Below, one piece after another: positions 32,061-43,813 of a stretch of 64,000 bases of DNA. Positions within the stretch are counted from its first letter, which is position 1, and each line of letters starts with the position of its first letter. Source of the stretch: Penicillus capitatus. Its lineage: Eukaryota; Chlorophyta. The position numbers were made by a program, and so were the translations under genes. The notes below the pieces were generated by a model, which searched no databases, was not told the origin of the DNA, and saw only the letters and a program-made list of their open reading frames with translations. The stretch is taken from assembly GCA_965649825.1 (NCBI GenBank), contig OZ287707.1, positions 434,001 to 498,000 on the forward strand. Reading direction: 5' to 3'.

Positions 32061-34568
32061 TTAAACACAGTCGTGTCTAGCATTGCTCATACACAAAGAA
32101 AAGCGAGCAAAGCGGACACCGACAAAAGCATAGGGGTAAGAGCATTGATAAAAGTTCCGCAATCTGCCTGCAAGCCTGGGATGTGTTGCCCAAGATGCTC
32201 CTTTTACGACGTGATGTTTCCCATCGAAAAAATCTACTGTATATCCGGGATAGAGCTTTGATTGGACAAAGCCAGGATGCTCTTCTAACAGAGTGGACGT
32301 CCACTCCCACAGCGACCCAAAGATGTGCACTTCATCATCCGATAACTCCAGAGGACACCAGTTCTGAAAACCAATGTTGAAACTGTTGGAATCTTGTTCC
32401 GTTGCCCTCTGCTGTGCATAGAAGCAGAGAAGCTCGTCTTCAGTCGGAATATGGATACTGGTATCTTTCTGCTGCACCTGTAGGTGGTGCAAATAAGCCG
32501 TTGCTTGGTGGTAGTTCAGTGCCACTGGCCAGTTCATGCATTGCGTCACAGGCAGAATGCCAAACACTGTCTTAACTCCATACATTTCAGACGCATCGAC
32601 TTTGGCAAAGGATGCAGGAACGAGATCTGGCGAGAAAGAAGGAAGCGACTTCATGAAGCAGAGATATTCAAGATTAGTGACTGGTCGATGCTGGATCTGG
32701 AAAGGACGAACGGATGATGTACGTAGTGGGGATTCATTGTCCCAGCCAAAAACGGTAGGCACATCATCACGCACATAATCCAACTCTTCTCCGTTGTTCA
32801 CACCAACCATGACTTCACCGCCTGTGATCGGAAGCCATCTGGGATCTTTGAGTGGATTGGGAATCGCTGTGAAATCTGGCTTCTGAACTGGAATGACAAT
32901 CTTGCGGCTCTGCACCAGCATGTGCAGAAACGTCTCCGTGTGCATCAACTCATGTTCGAAGATCATGTGGAGCACACGGCTGAGACGCCTAGGAGAGACA
33001 GCAATATCTTTGCGGTCGATGGAATCATAGACGCCAACGAGGCGCTTTCTCACACGGTGAGTGTAATCTTGAATCTCTTCTAACGGTGGCCACACTTCAG
33101 GCACTACGGAATGGGCATGACAGATGGTCGGGTTTTCTACATCTGGATCAATGCCTCTGTCAAAGATCGTCTCGTAGTATTGCGGCTCTGTGCGCTGTTC
33201 ACCGAGGCAGTTGGACAACAGCATATCGCAAAAGGCCGGAAGATGTCCTTTGTAAAAAATCATTGGATGACGGAGATCGATTGGCTTCTCCATGTAATCC
33301 TTGATCACATCCGAGGAGGAAATTCTGTCCCATTGCGCCCAGATCCACTTCCAATCTTCAATCGAGGGTATGCCAGACTGCGCAAGAGATCTCGGAATCG
33401 TAATCGGCTTTTTGAAAAGCGCAAGTGCATAGAGGTTTTCCGAATCAGTCCACGACTCCTTCAGCGACATACCAGACGACGTTCCCAGATTCTCTATTTC
33501 TTCAAATGAAAACTTATAAGACACTTCGTAACGAATCAGTTCGTTCTTGGTTAAGGATACAGATTCACAAAGTCCATCGGAATGTGTAGAAGGAATAGGA
33601 ATCACTTGGTTTTCTAAAGAGCGATAGTAAGCTTCGTGTCTACCTTCCTCGACATTGTACCCGGCAAAGTATTCGAATCTGTCCAGTGGGAAGGTTTCCG
33701 CCGCCAAGAGTTCGTTCAGGTGGTTCAAACCATTGAGGCCAAAGGCTGATGATATACCATACGGATCATTGTATGCCAAAGCAACACGAGATGGGGCATT
33801 TCTCTTGTCAATCCCAACGAGAAAGAGATCACCACTGTTCATGACTTCCACAAAACTACGGAGAAATGACGCTGCTGCTTTTCTTGACGGGCAGTTTCCG
33901 ATAGAGCTACCCAGCCAGAGAAACACGCGTGGGCTCTTGATCTGTTTCAGGATCGATGCAATCGCCTGGTCATAGCTTCCCAAGATCCCAGCATATTTGA
34001 TGGCGTGTTCAGCCGGCACGTTCTTCTTCTCTTCCTTTTCCATCAGCGAAGCCAGACTCGCTTTCAAGAAGGATTCTTCAATATCCAAGGCGTAGAACGA
34101 AATTCCCCGTTTTCCTGAAGACTGCAAATGATCCAAAATGACAGACGTTTTCGTCATGCTTCCACAACCGAGTTCAATGATCGAAGCGTTGTCGGGGATA
34201 TGACTGACAATCTCCGTTTGATTGTGGAGAATGTCTCTTTCGCACGCCGTCAGGTAGTAAATGCCATCTAACTGAGTAATCCTATCAAACAGCTCCAGGC
34301 CTTTGGCATCGTAAAGGATCTCGCATGGCAACTGGCGCAACTGCGCAGGCAGACGTCTAAGGCGTGTTGAACCATCGGGTTGTGTGAGTTCGACATCGAG
34401 AGGCTCGTCGGTTTCGTCTGGAGAGATGAACTTTTCGAAAAGCTTTCCGGGTGATGTGCAACTTAAGTGCTTCGCGCGTGCGTCATACACCAGAGGGAAT
34501 TCTTGAATGACGGCGGCGCGCGGCATTGTGTCGCTTTGCGCGGAAAACGTAACGACGCGAGGCTCCAT
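32061..34568 (-). CDS. EGT1: Ergothioneine biosynthesis fusion protein (EgtD + EgtB)
   Basis: One uninterrupted frame of 835 residues. The N-terminal ~350 residues are a histidine-specific SAM methyltransferase (EgtD type): FDRITQLDGIYYLTACERDI, SIIELGCGSMTKTSVIL and RVFLWLGSSIGNCPS. This makes trimethylhistidine (hercynine). The C-terminal half is EgtB type: a DinB-like domain with the iron ligand motif HELMHTE (H-x3-H-x-E), then a formylglycine-generating-enzyme-like sulfoxide synthase domain ending SLWEWTSTLLEEHPGF, KGASWATHPRLAGRLRNFYQ and YAFVGVRFARF. The order methyltransferase then DinB/FGE is that of fungal Egt1; ovothiol synthase OvoA has the opposite order. It couples hercynine to cysteine. 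Unlike most neighbours it has no intron. It is divergent from PEX19 (182 bases between starts). Confidence 0.92.
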   Translation of the reverse strand: MEPRVVTFSAQSDTMPRAAVIQEFPLVYDARAKHLSCTSPGKLFEKFISPDETDEPLDVELTQPDGSTRLRRLPAQLRQLPCEILYDAKGLELFDRITQLDGIYYLTACERDILHNQTEIVSHIPDNASIIELGCGSMTKTSVILDHLQSSGKRGISFYALDIEESFLKASLASLMEKEEKKNVPAEHAIKYAGILGSYDQAIASILKQIKSPRVFLWLGSSIGNCPSRKAAASFLRSFVEVMNSGDLFLVGIDKRNAPSRVALAYNDPYGISSAFGLNGLNHLNELLAAETFPLDRFEYFAGYNVEEGRHEAYYRSLENQVIPIPSTHSDGLCESVSLTKNELIRYEVSYKFSFEEIENLGTSSGMSLKESWTDSENLYALALFKKPITIPRSLAQSGIPSIEDWKWIWAQWDRISSSDVIKDYMEKPIDLRHPMIFYKGHLPAFCDMLLSNCLGEQRTEPQYYETIFDRGIDPDVENPTICHAHSVVPEVWPPLEEIQDYTHRVRKRLVGVYDSIDRKDIAVSPRRLSRVLHMIFEHELMHTETFLHMLVQSRKIVIPVQKPDFTAIPNPLKDPRWLPITGGEVMVGVNNGEELDYVRDDVPTVFGWDNESPLRTSSVRPFQIQHRPVTNLEYLCFMKSLPSFSPDLVPASFAKVDASEMYGVKTVFGILPVTQCMNWPVALNYHQATAYLHHLQVQQKDTSIHIPTEDELLCFYAQQRATEQDSNSFNIGFQNWCPLELSDDEVHIFGSLWEWTSTLLEEHPGFVQSKLYPGYTVDFFDGKHHVVKGASWATHPRLAGRLRNFYQCSYPYAFVGVRFARFSLCMSNARHDCV

Positions 34569-34750
34569 ACCTCAACAAACGCGAAAAACCTCAAAGAAAC
34601 GCGTACTCCATCTACAAACCTTGTCGATTCGTTTTTAAAGGGATACGGTGAGATCTCAAATAATGGGTCACTATCTCGATACCCATACGTAATGATTCCA
34701 TTCTGTTACGACATTACGTCGGCAACGTGTCCTTCGAGTTGATACATCCA

Positions 34751-35743
34751 ATGAGCTTCTTAGCAGGTCGAAAAGCGGTTTTGTGTGCCTCGTTGACGTC
34801 GTTGCGTTGTGTAGGGGGTATCAAAGACCTTCAAGATGACCCGCCAGCTACTACACGGTAAGAACAGTCTGTTCGAGTAGAGGAATAGGGCTGAATCGTG
34901 TGAACGGTGTCTGAAAAGAAGGGCACCGCGACCGAAACCGACAGCAAAAGTGACGGGGGGACATGACGGTGCTGCGACGGCGCTTTCAAAAGCACAGACG
35001 CCAAAGGGACTTGGATTTAATCCATTGAAACCCACGGAACGCCAAATCGCTCCTCAAGAACCAGCAACTTCCACGAGCGAGCCACCCCAGGAGAGTTCGG
35101 CAACAAAACAAGACACAGATGCATTGGTGGCCAATATCACAGCACTCTTTTCTGAATTGGGAGGTAGAGTCTCGACTGAATAGGAAGGGTTTTTGAGATG
35201 TTTATCCATGAAGCTTCGACATCACAGGAGGAGGAAAATCCAGAAACAAATGATGTGACGGAGAGTCTACTGCATGCACTGAATCATGCCGTTGACGAAG
35301 GAGATGCAGACATTGACCTCAATGACGACATGAATCCCGAACTCGTCGGGAAAGTTTTGGCAGAGAATGTCATGAAGCAGATTCTTATGAAGAGCACGCT
35401 CTATGAACCTCTGAAAGTGGATAACCGTCTTCGCGGCAATGGAATCTCACACATGTGTGACTAGGATCTAAAAGAGAACTACGTTTTGTGGCTGAGCTCC
35501 GATGCCGCCGACAGTATTACGGCTGAAGAGCGACAGAGACATGAAGATCTGATTGCCAGTCTCGAAGAACTCATTCACGTCTACGACACAGACCCCGATA
35601 ACATGCCACGCATCATGGCCCTCTTTGCCAAATCCCAGAGTTTGGGATCACCACCCGAAGCAGTTTATGAATCTCTGACGGATTATGACGCCTCAAATGG
35701 CGACGACCCGAACAAAGAAATTCCTCAATGCTTTCAACAGTAA
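34751..35743 (+). CDS. PEX19: Peroxin-19, chaperone/import receptor for peroxisomal membrane proteins
   Basis: About 277 residues from four exons (34751-34857, about 34919-35163, 35214-35416, 35465-35743). The first intron could also end at 34,888 in the same phase. The C-terminal helical domain is diagnostic: MKQILMKSTLYEPLKDLKEN, YVLWLSS, TAEERQRHEDLIASLEELIH, YDTDPDNMPRIMALF and LGSPPEAVYESL. The protein ends CFQQ, a CaaX farnesylation box; yeast Pex19 ends with a similar CKQQ. PEX19 binds newly made peroxisomal membrane proteins and docks on Pex3. The N-terminal half is low complexity, as expected for the Pex3-binding part. The exact first ATG is uncertain because the first ~40 residues do not resemble known PEX19 N-termini. 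Confidence 0.85.
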
Positions 35744-35959
35744 TTGGACCTTTCAAAGCATACGTCACATCGCCCTTCTATGTGGCTTCTCTTCGCGAAA
35801 CGACAGCAAACGACATAATCGAGTCGACATTGACCGTAGATGAAGGCAGCGTTGTCTATTGGCATGGTCTCTCTATCCATATGTTGTCCCTTTATCGATT
35901 GTGATGCGAAGATTGTTTCTTAACTGTAACCGTTTTGGTCCATACGACGTCTCCCACCG

Positions 35960-37008
35960 TTGAGTGCACGGATAGGTCGAAATTACGTCCCTTTGTGCTC
36001 AAGTCTCAGCCCTGTCTGTTTTAGGTCAGCAATAGAGAACCCTCAGATTCGTGTGCTGGCGACAGAACCCTTTCTTTCCGCAGGGAATTTAGTCAAAGCG
36101 GTAATATTGAGACCCACTGCCTCAGGCCTGTTGCTAGTGACCTCATCTCTTCATTACCAGACGAGCAAGGGTATGAGTGCAAAGGATATGGATTCCGGGG
36201 AGATCACACTTGGAGGGTCCGAAGAAATCTCTTTTAACCGCAGCCACAACGACGCGCCACAGATGGAGTCGATAAATGGCGCCAAAACTACGATGATCAA
36301 AAACAACAGTCAACTTCCCACGAACAGTACAAGTGTGGACGATACGCCGTGAGACTTTTTTTGTTTGGCAGTGGACTTCATAGAAACCTCGAGTATCATC
36401 AGCTGCGCTTCGAATCCGACAACCATAGCTTGGCAGTGGTTATTGGTTTTCTTGTAAAGCGCCCCTGTTCCTTGATTCTATGGCGATGAGTTGTCTTTTC
36501 TTGTTGTGGTAGAATTGTAGGCGTGCTCATCTGTTTGTTGCTGACATGGATTGCATGTAGGATGACTTTCAGGAAAGGAAATACCAATGACCAAAGTGCG
36601 TCCCATGATTGCCGATGTCTCATCGGGTCGATGACATCGTGGTCGATGTGTTTAGGAAATCAAACAACAACAACAACAACAAATCCATCGGCTCCCCAAT
36701 CTGGGCCTGCATTTGAACAACGACTACAGGCTCCTCAATCAGAGCCCGTGCAACCATCACAACAAGCGCGACCACCCGAACACATCGTTCAGGGGTTGGT
36801 GGATCCGAATCGACGAGGACGTCAACAACACCGACAACAGCAACTGGACTCCCTGGAACATTTTTCTCAGGACATTCAAAACTATCGAAAACAAATGCTC
36901 AAACGTGCCGAGAGCTACGGTTACACGCCAATTACAAAAAGTGAGGAAGATCGTACGAGGAAACCTGCGGTGAGGGATGACTCTGTCGTACTGGAATTGA
37001 CACCATGA
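35960..37008 (+). CDS. Hypothetical low-complexity protein, probably spliced
   Basis: Two plus-strand coding-like blocks lie here. The first (about 36,173-36,352) reads MSAKDMDSGEITLGG, EEISFNRSHND and ends TSVDDTP. The second (about 36,660-37,008) begins with a run of Thr from a (CAA)n tract, then PQSGPAFEQRLQAPQSEPV and QQQLDSLEHFSQDIQNYRKQ, ending VRDDSVVLELTP. Plausible small introns connect them, but the exact structure is unresolved. The Gln/Pro-rich composition suggests a disordered protein. No family recognised. Confidence 0.35.
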
Positions 37009-37151
37009 CCATCAACAAAGCACTATGATTATGGGCTAAATGTTCTTCCGAGAATAAAAACGGAAAATGTGACAGTCACGTAGAACGGATGATCGATCGT
37101 GTTTAGCAACTTCAGCACGTCTTTTGATTTTTTCAGGCTTTGGTTGTCTTT

Positions 37152-37814
37152 TCAACTGTCCTTTTGCAAGTATTGCATCTGTAATAAAAACGAATATTCA
37201 TCCAGAACTTCTCCATAGCATTCCTCCAGCGTTTTATTGGCCATGGCATAGTATTTATCCAATGTGTGATTTTCATTTTTTTCATTTTTGATACAAGGAT
37301 ACGGAGGAGGAGATGCTAACCAGTGACCCTCTTGAAACATGTGATGTCGATCAGAAGCAAAGCCTCTCAAATAACCAGCAGCTGGCACCACTCGATACAT
37401 CCTGTCACATCACACACCCTTTCCGACAGATCTCCAGATCTGTGTGCATGTGCATAACCGTGGAGAGGAGGAGAGCATTGGGTTGTGACCTGGACGTAAA
37501 GCTCGGCGAATGTAAAGGTGCAAGTTGGATGGACACGGCAGAGATGTGTCCAGGTCCCAGAGAAGTGCTGCAGAGGGTTGGACAAGGAAGACATGGTAGT
37601 CCCAGATCACCAGGCCATCCGTTCGGTTCGATGACGATTGATGCCAAAACGGAACTCGCTTTTCGGCGTTTGACACAAAAATGACCTGCAATTCCCCTAC
37701 AGGAATCTGTTCTTTTCTATGGAGAGTTTTGATCAAATGGTAGATATTCTCTTCGCAATAGCAAGGTGTGTACTGACCCTCTTGTTTAAGTTCCTCGCGA
37801 GAAATATGTATCAT
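37152..37814 (-). CDS. NTAQ1: Protein N-terminal glutamine amidohydrolase
   Basis: 201 residues from two exons (37814-37459, 37401-37152; 57-nt intron, phase consistent). Catalytic triad motifs are all visible: Cys in TPCYCEENIYHL, His in GLVIWDYHVFLV (the WDYHV motif), Asp in LLWDLDTSLPCP. The second exon has MYRVVPAAGYLRGFASDRHH and LASPPPYPCIKNE, as in the family C-terminus. NTAQ1 deamidates N-terminal Gln to Glu, feeding substrates to the arginylation branch of the N-degron pathway. Length matches family members (~205). It is divergent from the thioredoxin-like gene (35 bases between the chosen starts). Confidence 0.92.
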
Positions 37815-37849
37815 CTGTCACATCACAACGTCGAGCCATATCTTGACAC

Positions 37850-38629
37850 ATGCAGTTACGTGCACGTTATCTGCAATGCCACCGTGGACGCCTGGTCGTT
37901 TCGCGTCGATGGCGAAATGCCGTTGCGCCCAAAAGGCAAAGGCAATGCGGAAATGCCGATTTCGTTCAGAATTGCGTGTTCTTGCGGAAGGAAAAACGAC
38001 ACTTTGTTCACTCAGTGATGGCCTCCGCTTCGGGATCAGAAATAGACGTCACATCATTAAAGCAAACTCCTGTTCTTGATAGAATCCAATTCGGATCTGT
38101 GTCGAGGGTAATCTCTGCCACCTGATGCACTATGATCACCTCTGCTGTGACCAGATCTTCACACCAGATGAATTAGAGACCGTGCTGCAGACTTTTTCAG
38201 AACAGCTGGTCGTGTTGAAATGTAAAGCAAAGTACTGCCGACCCTGCATGGTCTATCCGTGCCTGTTGCTGTGATCTTATCGATGAACGGCCCTCTGCTT
38301 CGACAGGCATTTGCTAAGAAATACCATCGACTTGCAGAAGACTTTCAAGATGTCTTGTTTCTGGAGATCGTTGGAGACGAGAACCGAGATACGAGGGTTT
38401 GCAATGTCCAATCACACATCTCTTGAGTGAAAAACGGACGTTGTAGATGATGATGATCGATTTTGGCGTCAAAGCAACGCCAACCTTTCGCTACTATATA
38501 CATGAAAAATGTGTCGAGACGACTGTCGGCATCAAACAAGAGAAAGTCAGAGGAGCTATCCTCGACTGGCGGCCACAAGATAGACTCCCAGACGAGATTG
38601 AGCAGAAGACATCGCATGACATTACATGA
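37850..38629 (+). CDS. Thioredoxin-like protein with CRPC active site, probably organelle-targeted
   Basis: 208 residues from four exons (37850-38107, 38155-38250, 38307-38396, 38447-38629). An Arg-rich leader (MQLRARYLQCHRGRLVVSRR) looks like a plastid or mitochondrial transit peptide; a shorter start at an internal MASASG is also possible. The thioredoxin fold follows: ELETVLQTFSEQLVVLKCKA, active site YCRPCM, KKYHRLAEDFQDVLFLEIVG, then FGVKATPTFRYYIHEKCVET, which has the cis-Pro (TP). The variant CRPC replaces the usual CGPC, so redox potential or partners may differ. It converges with the WD40/coiled-coil gene 54 bases downstream. Confidence 0.8.
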
Positions 38630-38683
38630 GGACAGATACTGGACAATGGGCGACAGATACTGTTCCTGCAGATGGAAATTCTG

Positions 38684-41600
38684 TCAGACGGCGGCGGCGG
38701 CGTCTGTCTGAGTTCCGGCATCTTTCTGGAGAATCGGCTTTGATTCGTGTTGCTCTTTCAGTTGCTGTATTTTTTCTTCTGTTTTCTTAAATCCAAGTTG
38801 CAAAGCGCGAAAATCTGCCACTAACTTCTCTTTGTCAATTCCTTGCGGACAACGATCTCTGTCTTTCATGTGAATGTCGCTTCGCATCTGTCGCATGGCT
38901 GCAGCACACTCAATGCTATGAAACGCAGGAGATTGTCATCTGCAAACCGTGTAGGGCGATCTCGTAGTCCGATCTCAATTGGCGCACCGCCTGTTGCAGA
39001 AAAGGTATCCCCTCCATATCACTGGCCAAGGACGAACGCTGCAAATCACATGCAGTCGGGTGATGCGTGATCAGCTTGCTAGCGACCTTATGAGTGGATG
39101 GAGAGTGTAGTGATCGATCCAATCTCTCTTTCAGTTGCTCGACCTCTTTTTTGTTCTGCACATGTGCGTCTTCGAGTCTCTGGATATGGATGATCATCTC
39201 CTCCATCTTGGATTGATCAGATTGGCAACAGGTGAGGGACTCTGTGAGTTGTTGGTTCTCATCTTCGACGGCAATGGATTGCTGTTGAAGGATGCGAAAT
39301 CGGTTTTCCAAATCAGCATAGTTCCATTCGTGCTGCTGAAGATGTTTTCGAAGCTGCTCCTTTTCTTTTGTTGCCGACTCGATTTGTCTTTTCAAATCTT
39401 CGCACTGCCTGTCCACTTCATCTCCTCTCTGGATCTCCATCTTCATATCGGCTATCTCTCTCGTCAGTCCTTCGATCAACTGCTCAGTGGCACCGTCTTT
39501 CTCTGTCTGCAGATCCAAATGTGCATGCTTGTTTGCAGAGATGGAGCGAATGACCTGAGTGGACTTCTCTGAAGTGGTTGGACATTGTACCAGCTGCATT
39601 GTACGAATTTTGGCACAGGCTTCTTCGTGATGGGCCATAAGTTGCTCATGGTTTCCTTGGCATTGTCTCAATTGAGAGTCTGTTGTGAGAATCTGTTTCT
39701 GAAGCTTGCAGATCTCTTTGCATCGTTCCCTGTCTCGATGCGCCATGCGCACTACGACCTTGTGTTCTTTACTGAGTTGGGAACCAAGATTAGCGAGTCT
39801 GGTGTCCAAAGTCTGCGCCTGGTGGCAAAAAATGTCTCCCTTTTATTAAGAAAGAAGTTTCCAAGAATCTCGCCTCGAATGACAATCGCGAAGAAGATTT
39901 GTTGAGATCGGCCTTCTTCCTGGAAACGGATGCTATTGCTGTGTCTATTGTCTCCACGTGTCTTTTCAAGGGCGCCCTCGCAAAATCGTGCATTCTCTTG
40001 GCGAACAGGACTTGTCTGTCTTTCAGCATCTGCGACTCTTTCTCCACTTCGATGTATCTTTTTTCAATCGAACTAAGTTTGCTGCTCAGCTCGATGTTAA
40101 AAGATCTCAAGCATTTGTTTTCCTCGGTCATCTATAAACGCACACATACCACAAGAATGCTTCTGACACAATGCACATGAGCCCGATGTCCTCACTTCTT
40201 GAAGTGAAGTTTGGGAGAGACTCCATTCGCTTTTTAGTCGAGAGCGTTCTTTTGAGTTGACGACAAGCAATGAATGCACTTTTTGCAGAGAACAGGTCAC
40301 GTGCACAAGAACTCCTTGCATGTGTCCCAACTGTGTGTCTCCCCTCTGCAGAGCTCCCTTCAGATCGTCTCTTTCAGACAAGGTGCACTTGCCATCTCTC
40401 TAGGAAAGGAACCAGTTCTACACTGAGACATCAAGGTGATAATCCAGCACCTGCAATTGATCCATTTCCTTACGACACAGATAAAGATCCTGCTTTGTGT
40501 CGGACAGCAGACTCTGCAGATCGTTTTCTGACTTTTTTGCTGCCTGTAAAGAATCTTGCAGACGATCTCTTTCTTCAGTGATCTGAGTATTTAAATATAG
40601 ATAGATGCTCCGAGGCGTTTTTACGGCAATGCTATTATGACCTGTTTCATTCTCTTCTGATAATCGCATGTGACAGCTTTCTCATCTTCCCATCTCTTTT
40701 GCAGGTTTCTTATATTCTCCTCGTGAGATGCTTCCAAATCATTCAATCGTTGCTCCGCCTTCATCCTTCTTGTTCGTTCGTCCTGGACCTCTTGCAGCAG
40801 TCCAGAGATCTTCTGCGACGATTCTAACTGCTCGTCCTGATGACGCTGTTCACAAGCATGCTTCTCTGCCTCCAACTGAGAAAAAGATCTCGCTCAGATC
40901 AAGAAGACTCGTATGGACCTTGTCAATCTCTTGTTTCCAGAACAGCTCAGATGTGAAAGTCTGAATTCCTTTGCCATTCACTGTCCACACTGTCTTGCCA
41001 AATGGAGCAATGAAACGCACGTAGGAGCCCTGATCTCCAAGACAACTCAGGACATCCAAACTCATGGCATCCAAGACGTAGATGTGACGATCCAAAGATC
41101 CAGTCCATAGCTAATCACAGCAATGCACTGTCAGGAGCAATACAGCACTGCAGAGCTGGTTGCCTGGGAAAAGATGGCAGTCATTGCCAGAACCTGCCCC
41201 TGATGAATGCGTCTTCTCTGAACGATCTCCATTTCTCGGATCTTGATGACTTCACCGTTCTCTGTCCCGCAGAGCAGTTGGCCGCTTTGATGGATCATCA
41301 CACGGACACCTGCAGATCTCATCGATTCGCAGAACGATGGGTTTCGGGGTTTTGAAGCACTTCGATTCTTTGCTGTCTTGACGAGATCGTGTACGAATAG
41401 CGGTTTCTCTGCAACGGGTTCCCCTCCATCTCCCAGGGTCGAAGCACAAAGCAGTCCATCGGCTGCGGTTGTCCACAGTTTCCCGTGCGCGACCAACAAA
41501 CAGTACAGAGCGCCATGATGATGCGTCAGAACTGCTTGTAGATCTCCTCCATGACTCCATGCCTTGACCTATAACACGACCCGACATCTCCGCCGTATCA

Positions 41601-42091
41601 AACACTATGCAAAGGGTCCATGCTTGAAAATCGACGCCGCCAGTGAACACAGCAATTTCCCCATGTCCTTCTATCATGCACTGCACCTCTCCTTTGTGTC
41701 CACGAATCGCCTAGCCATCCAGTACAGTGTCCGTCATCTTTGGACAATGGACGGGCTGATGTTACTGCTCTTTGAGGAAACCAGGTCTGCATATCGAACA
41801 GCATGATGGATCCATTTCCAAGCCCTGTCCACAGTGTTCCTCGAATAATGGCCATTGTATGCACCACTGCCTTCAATGCCGCATTCCCAATCACACACTG
41901 ACGCTTCCTGCTCTATCCCATTTCGCCTTCTCGCATTGAGCGGTCAAGATTTCTCGCCTCCCAATCTCTGTCGTCGTCCATTGATGGATACCCGAACGAT
42001 TTGATGCGAAGACATGCGTCTGGTCAGCGATCGTTGCCCTCAAATTCGCGACAGATGCGTCATGTACATGTGCCGCTGGGGACACGTCCAT
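38684..42091 (-). CDS. WD40 / long coiled-coil protein (multi-exon)
   Basis: Minus-strand exons can be followed from MDVSPAAHVHDASVANLR (42,091) to a stop at 38,684. The N-terminal third has beta-propeller blades: LWTGLGNGSIMLFDMQ, LLCGTENGEVIKI, WTVNGKGIQTFTSELFW and HIYVLDAMSLDVLSCLG. The rest is a long charged coiled coil (AEKHACEQRHQDEQLESSQK; KMEEMIIHIQRLEDAHVQNK) and the end reads QKDAGTQTDAAAAV. Frames change at many short introns, and I did not resolve every boundary. A scaffold or trafficking role is typical for such architecture but I cannot name the family. It is head-to-head with the RhoGAP gene (29 bases between ATGs). Confidence 0.6.
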
Positions 42092-42120
42092 CGAGCTGTC
42101 GATGATCAGACGTTTCAGAA

Positions 42121-43578
42121 ATGGCAGTCGAAACGGCAGAGGCAAAGAAGACGGGGGATTTTCAGTTGTCCGACCTGGATGACGACGTCGATATTGACGT
42201 TATGACTGAGGTTCAGCAAAAGAGCGAACCTATGCAACTGCCAGACCAAAAAGAAGAAGAGCCAAAAGACACGCCTCCCAAAACGCAGCCATCGAACAAG
42301 ACGGAAGAGGTGACGGACAACGTAGGACCGGCCAGCTGGTCTGGATTCCTAAAGAAAAAACTCGGGAGCTTCAAGGGCGAGACGACAGAAAAGACGAATG
42401 CAGCAGAAACCAAAAAGAGAGATTGGTCGAAGGAACAGGAAGCTTTGGCGAAGCTCAAAACGAGTGCTGTCACGTGGGGATGCGATTCTGTATCGTCAAT
42501 GAGATGTGACAGGAGTGACTTGTGTACAGAACGTTGAATCAGATGGGGACTCGGTTCAATGAAGGCAGTGCTTATCTGTATGAAGCTTCCAAGCGAACAG
42601 CCCATGCCACAGCAGAGAATCTCAGAAAGATACGCCTGTTTAAGACACCGATTGAAGTGACAACCGCAGCCTATCTCTCGACGTTGATGTAAGACGGACG
42701 CATTGTTGCCAGGCCGTTTGTCGTAATGAAGCTGCTCAGAAGCCCTGTTCGCGTTTGTTGTTGATTTGTTGCACTGCCATTGCGCAGTGTGGGTTGCCAA
42801 AGGAAGAGATCTTCAAGCAAGATGTACCTGAAGAACTGATCCACGCCGTTTCTGTCCATTTTGTTAAGGGTAACGATCAAGCTGCGTCAGAAAGCTGATG
42901 AATGGTTGGCGTCTTGTTAGAGAGTGGAGCCGTCTTGCCTCCTAGTGGTGCGACACCGGCCGTATTGCTGGGCGTGGTCAAGAAGTTCTTGATTGAAATG
43001 GACGAACCATTGCTGACATACAAGTACAGCATGGCTCAAATAGATCTTTCATGAAAGGGGTGACCTAGACTGGTCGATGATTGGATTGAATCGGGAACGT
43101 ATCCTCAGATAGCGAAGGAAGTGATGCTTCAGTTGCCAGCTGCGAATCGTCATTCGTTTGACGTGATTCTGGACTGCCTGAATCGAGTGGCCTCATATTC
43201 CAGCAAAGAAAGCATCGAAGCTGATGAACTGGCTGAAGATATGGCTCCCTATTTGCTGTGGAGACTCGCCAAGCCACCCGTCAGAAAAGTTGATCAATGC
43301 TCGTTTGCGCGTTTTGAAATGATCATTCCCTCTTGCTGTAGAATCTCAAATCCTCTGGGAATTTCTCCAGAATGTTTATGAATAAACAACAGTCGTTACA
43401 CGAAGAGAGAGAAATGGAAGAATCGGCCCCAAAAGACCCTTCATCTGTCACAGACGGATCGTTCCATGAGAGATCAGATAACAGCGATAAGCAAGGGAGA
43501 ATTCCGTTGGAAGGAGAGGAGCTCAGAAATCTGATTCATGCACTCACGTATCTCATCTTCAATGCCAAGATGTCTTAG
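42121..43578 (+). CDS. RhoGAP-fold protein, arginine finger apparently absent
   Basis: Exons: 42121-42473, 42530 to about 42,690, about 42,790 onward, ending 43,578. The N-terminal ~120 residues are acidic and Lys-rich (LSDLDDDVDIDVMTEVQQK ... WSGFLKKKLGSFKG). Then comes a RhoGAP domain: CGLPKEEIFKQDVPEELIHA, VLLGVVKKFLIEMDEPLLTY, KLVDDWIESGTYPQIAKEVM, LQLPAANRHSFDVILDCLNR and ADELAEDMAPYLLWRLAKPP. The catalytic Arg normally in the GIFR motif is replaced by Lys (EIFK). The short C-terminal tail is charged. The boundary near 42,690-42,790 is unresolved: its intron would be ~100 nt and the phases do not fit simply. Confidence 0.7.
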
Positions 43579-43813
43579 CTGTGCACCAACACACTCTTGG
43601 TTGGCATCGTCGAAGATCTTTTAGATGAAAAACATTTACACCATGTAACCTCTTAATCGGTTTTTGGTAGCGACACAAGAACTGCTAAGAACACCGCTTA
43701 TCTGTCAGCGACACCGTTTCGGAAATATCCGTAAGGGCATGAAGATAGATGTCAAGGGATCAAGATGCAGAAAAAGAAACAATAACAAATTAATAGCACT
43801 CGTGCGTGATCAT

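Noticed and set aside
36664-36682. (CAA)n run as a functional repeat
   Set aside because: A short microsatellite inside a Gln/Thr-rich hypothetical coding stretch; nothing further can be said.
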